Shown piece after piece: positions 62,476-64,000 of a stretch of 64,000 nucleotides of DNA. Under the pieces are notes generated by a model, which was not told where the DNA came from, did no database searches, and saw only the letters and a program-made list of their open reading frames with translations. Within the stretch, counting starts at the first letter, position 1. Every line of letters starts with the position of its first letter. The DNA comes from Elizabethkingia meningoseptica_A (GTDB lineage: Bacteria; Bacteroidota; Bacteroidia; Flavobacteriales; Weeksellaceae), in contig NZ_JBJDLK010000003.1 of assembly GCF_045762675.1 (NCBI RefSeq), forward strand, positions 496,001 to 560,000, given 5' to 3'. The translations under genes and the position numbers were made by a program.

Positions 62476-63195
62476 ATGATGCAGCCGCGCGAAGTAATTT
62501 CTTTCTCTGAGATCCCCACAAAAGCTTTTGAATACTGGAATAAAACCATGATGTTTCAGTTACTTTTTTCCTTATGTTACTTTACAGTTTATATAGGATT
62601 AACCCTCTTTTTATTTGGCTATTATGGAATTTCGGAACAGATACATAATCTTTCCGGTTACTTTGGATCTGATCCAAGCCTTACACAGAAAAAATATATT
62701 GAGATTCTTACTTCTGAAAACTTCCGATATGTAACACTATGGATCATCGTGATTACCGCATTGCTTTTTCCGTTGAATCTGGGACTTTTCAATATCTATC
62801 GTAAAATGGATAAAGGAGAACCACTTTCAGTTGGCGACTTATTTGTAGGCTTCGAGGGTAGCAGTTTCTTTAAATATTTCGGATATGCTCTATTCTGGGG
62901 AGGATTGTATTATATGTTCAAAATGACAATCCTGCTGGCGCCAGTCTGGGTTTTATCAACATTATTTGTCGGCCCGTTAATGTTCTTTAATAATTTGAAT
63001 ATTTCAGAAGCGATACAACTAAGTGTTAAGGCACTTGGTAAAAATATTATGGGTTGCATTCTTGTGCTGATATTGGGCTTTTTCGGAAGTTATATCGGTT
63101 TTACACTTTGCGGATTTGGTATCCTTTTGACATTTCCATTCTGGAATGCAGCAATATATGCTTATTATCAAAAAGTATTTCCTGAAAATAATTAA
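62476..63195 (+). CDS. Polytopic membrane protein, unknown
   Basis: 239 aa (MMQPREVISFSEIP); upstream in-frame starts lie in pabB. About five hydrophobic segments with a DKGEPLSVGDLFVGFEG cytoplasmic loop, and a Gly-rich last helix region (GFFGSYIGFTLCGFG). It is related in layout to the next gene (LSVGDLFVGF against LDFSDLFIGF), so the two are probably distant paralogues. Similar proteins in flavobacteria carry an unsupported carotene-monooxygenase label. Function unknown. Confidence 0.75.
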   Translation: MMQPREVISFSEIPTKAFEYWNKTMMFQLLFSLCYFTVYIGLTLFLFGYYGISEQIHNLSGYFGSDPSLTQKKYIEILTSENFRYVTLWIIVITALLFPLNLGLFNIYRKMDKGEPLSVGDLFVGFEGSSFFKYFGYALFWGGLYYMFKMTILLAPVWVLSTLFVGPLMFFNNLNISEAIQLSVKALGKNIMGCILVLILGFFGSYIGFTLCGFGILLTFPFWNAAIYAYYQKVFPENN

Positions 63196-63207
63196 ATTTA
63201 AGACACA

Positions 63208-63240
63208 TTGCACCAAAAATCATAATAAGTCATATATTTG
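63208..63240 (+). promoter_or_regulatory. Promoter of the right-edge gene
   Basis: TTG (63208-63210), 22-bp spacer, TATATTTG (63233-63240), start codon 28 bp downstream. Confidence 0.5.
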
Positions 63241-63267
63241 GTATTAAACAACAAATTTTAACTTATT

Positions 63268-64000
63268 ATGTCTGAATTTAATGAATTCGATACGTCTGTG
63301 AAACAGCCTCAAAGGGATTTCGGAGATATTCTGGCGCATGCTTTTGAAAACTACAAAGGGATTATTGGTTATGCTATTGTACTGACGGTATTGCTTATTG
63401 TCGTTTCTTGTTTACTTGCCCTTATTACAGGAGGATGGTCTGAAATAATGGAGCTGAGCCGGACAGTAGGACCTGGATATAATTCTGAAATTTATAAAGA
63501 AATGTACAGCAGTGGTCCTATTATGTGGTGGATGGGAGGTTCTTTTTTATTCTTTATACTGGCTTCTCCTCTTATCGTAGGAATTATCTACCTGATGCAT
63601 AAAAAGAATTCAGGTCAGACACTGGATTTTTCTGATTTGTTTATCGGATTTAAACAGAATACAGTAAATATTATGCTGTTTAGCTTAATCGTGACAATTA
63701 TAACCGGAATTTGTAATAACTACCTGTACTATATTCCGACGGTATTTATTATGCCATTTTTCTTCTTAGGTTATCCCATTTTATTATTTGAGAATAAAGG
63801 TGCTATTGATGCAATTAAGAAATCATTTGAAATTGCAAAAAATAATTATGGGGCATTTATCTTACTGAACTTAGTAGCTTATCTTATTTCAGTTCTGGGA
63901 ATTGTGGCTTGTTGTATAGGAATTATCGCAACAGCATCTTTTTATTATGCAACCATGTATTCTGCTTATGTAGCCTACAATGGCGTACCAAGACAACTGA
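63268..64000 (+). CDS. Polytopic membrane protein, cut by the right edge
   Basis: At least 244 residues from ATG 63268 (MSEFNEFDTSVKQPQRDFGDILAHAF), open to the end of the window. At least five hydrophobic segments. The SLDLFIGF-like loop (QTLDFSDLFIGFKQN) parallels the preceding gene, which supports a paralogous pair. No enzymatic motif is seen. Confidence 0.75.
   Translation, partial: MSEFNEFDTSVKQPQRDFGDILAHAFENYKGIIGYAIVLTVLLIVVSCLLALITGGWSEIMELSRTVGPGYNSEIYKEMYSSGPIMWWMGGSFLFFILASPLIVGIIYLMHKKNSGQTLDFSDLFIGFKQNTVNIMLFSLIVTIITGICNNYLYYIPTVFIMPFFFLGYPILLFENKGAIDAIKKSFEIAKNNYGAFILLNLVAYLISVLGIVACCIGIIATASFYYATMYSAYVAYNGVPRQL

Overview
The window looks like chromosomal DNA from a Weeksellaceae flavobacterium, most likely Elizabethkingia or a close Chryseobacterium relative. 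The evidence is AT-rich DNA, genes without Shine-Dalgarno sites, TAnnTTTG-type -7 promoter boxes, and family-typical genes: a MurF-alanine racemase fusion, a NagB-PIG-L fusion, GLPGLI, 2TM/LytTR proteins and a carboxypeptidase-regulatory/TonB receptor. The genus is inferred from remembered protein families; no search was run. No rRNA, tRNA, insertion sequence or CRISPR array was found.

Region 1 (1-15.2 kb) is core housekeeping: partial rnr, rpiB, a DnaA-box-like intergenic stretch, pgk, a methyltransferase, mnmG flanked by two perfect 16-bp parS sites, ybeY, a patatin/beta-barrel protein, murF-alr, tdk, an acidic unknown protein and rsmI. The parS sites, the DnaA-box cluster and the mostly plus-strand genes to the right suggest the window lies close to oriC. 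Region 2 (15.3-20.5 kb) carries a secreted GH29 fucosidase, fabG, and a run of a nucleosidase, an Lgt-like membrane protein lacking key Lgt residues, a small two-helix membrane protein and a radical SAM enzyme resembling the MJ0619/Tes group.

Region 3 (20.5-32.3 kb) is accessory. It starts with about 1.5 kb of non-coding repeats (two 62-bp elements, nested palindromes, three copies of a promoter-like module). A 581-aa PKD/surface-type protein, a 75-aa protein and a 2260-aa SpvB/FG-GAP/RHS protein follow; the last ends in an HExxH metallopeptidase-like tip. Two tandem exported paralogues behind it are candidate immunity proteins. Region 4 (32.3-43.3 kb) returns to core functions: surE, a Prc protease, an MscS channel, feoA/feoB with a 45-aa Cys-rich FeoB partner, glmM, a TPR protein and a DUF6080-like membrane protein, with two heptamer microsatellites between the last two.

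Region 5 (43.5-64 kb) includes GLPGLI, a BamE-like gene frameshifted at a T7 tract, sodC, a TonB-dependent receptor with a secreted partner, and a LytS-like kinase/2TM/2TM/LytTR regulator operon. The receptor and kinase promoters carry the same tandem direct repeat with 21-bp period, as expected for a LytTR binding site, so the regulator probably controls itself and the receptor. An ECF sigma operon, nagB-PIG-L, a PA0069-type radical SAM protein, a GNAT enzyme, menD, pabC-like/pabB and two related polytopic membrane proteins complete the window; the last is cut by the right edge.
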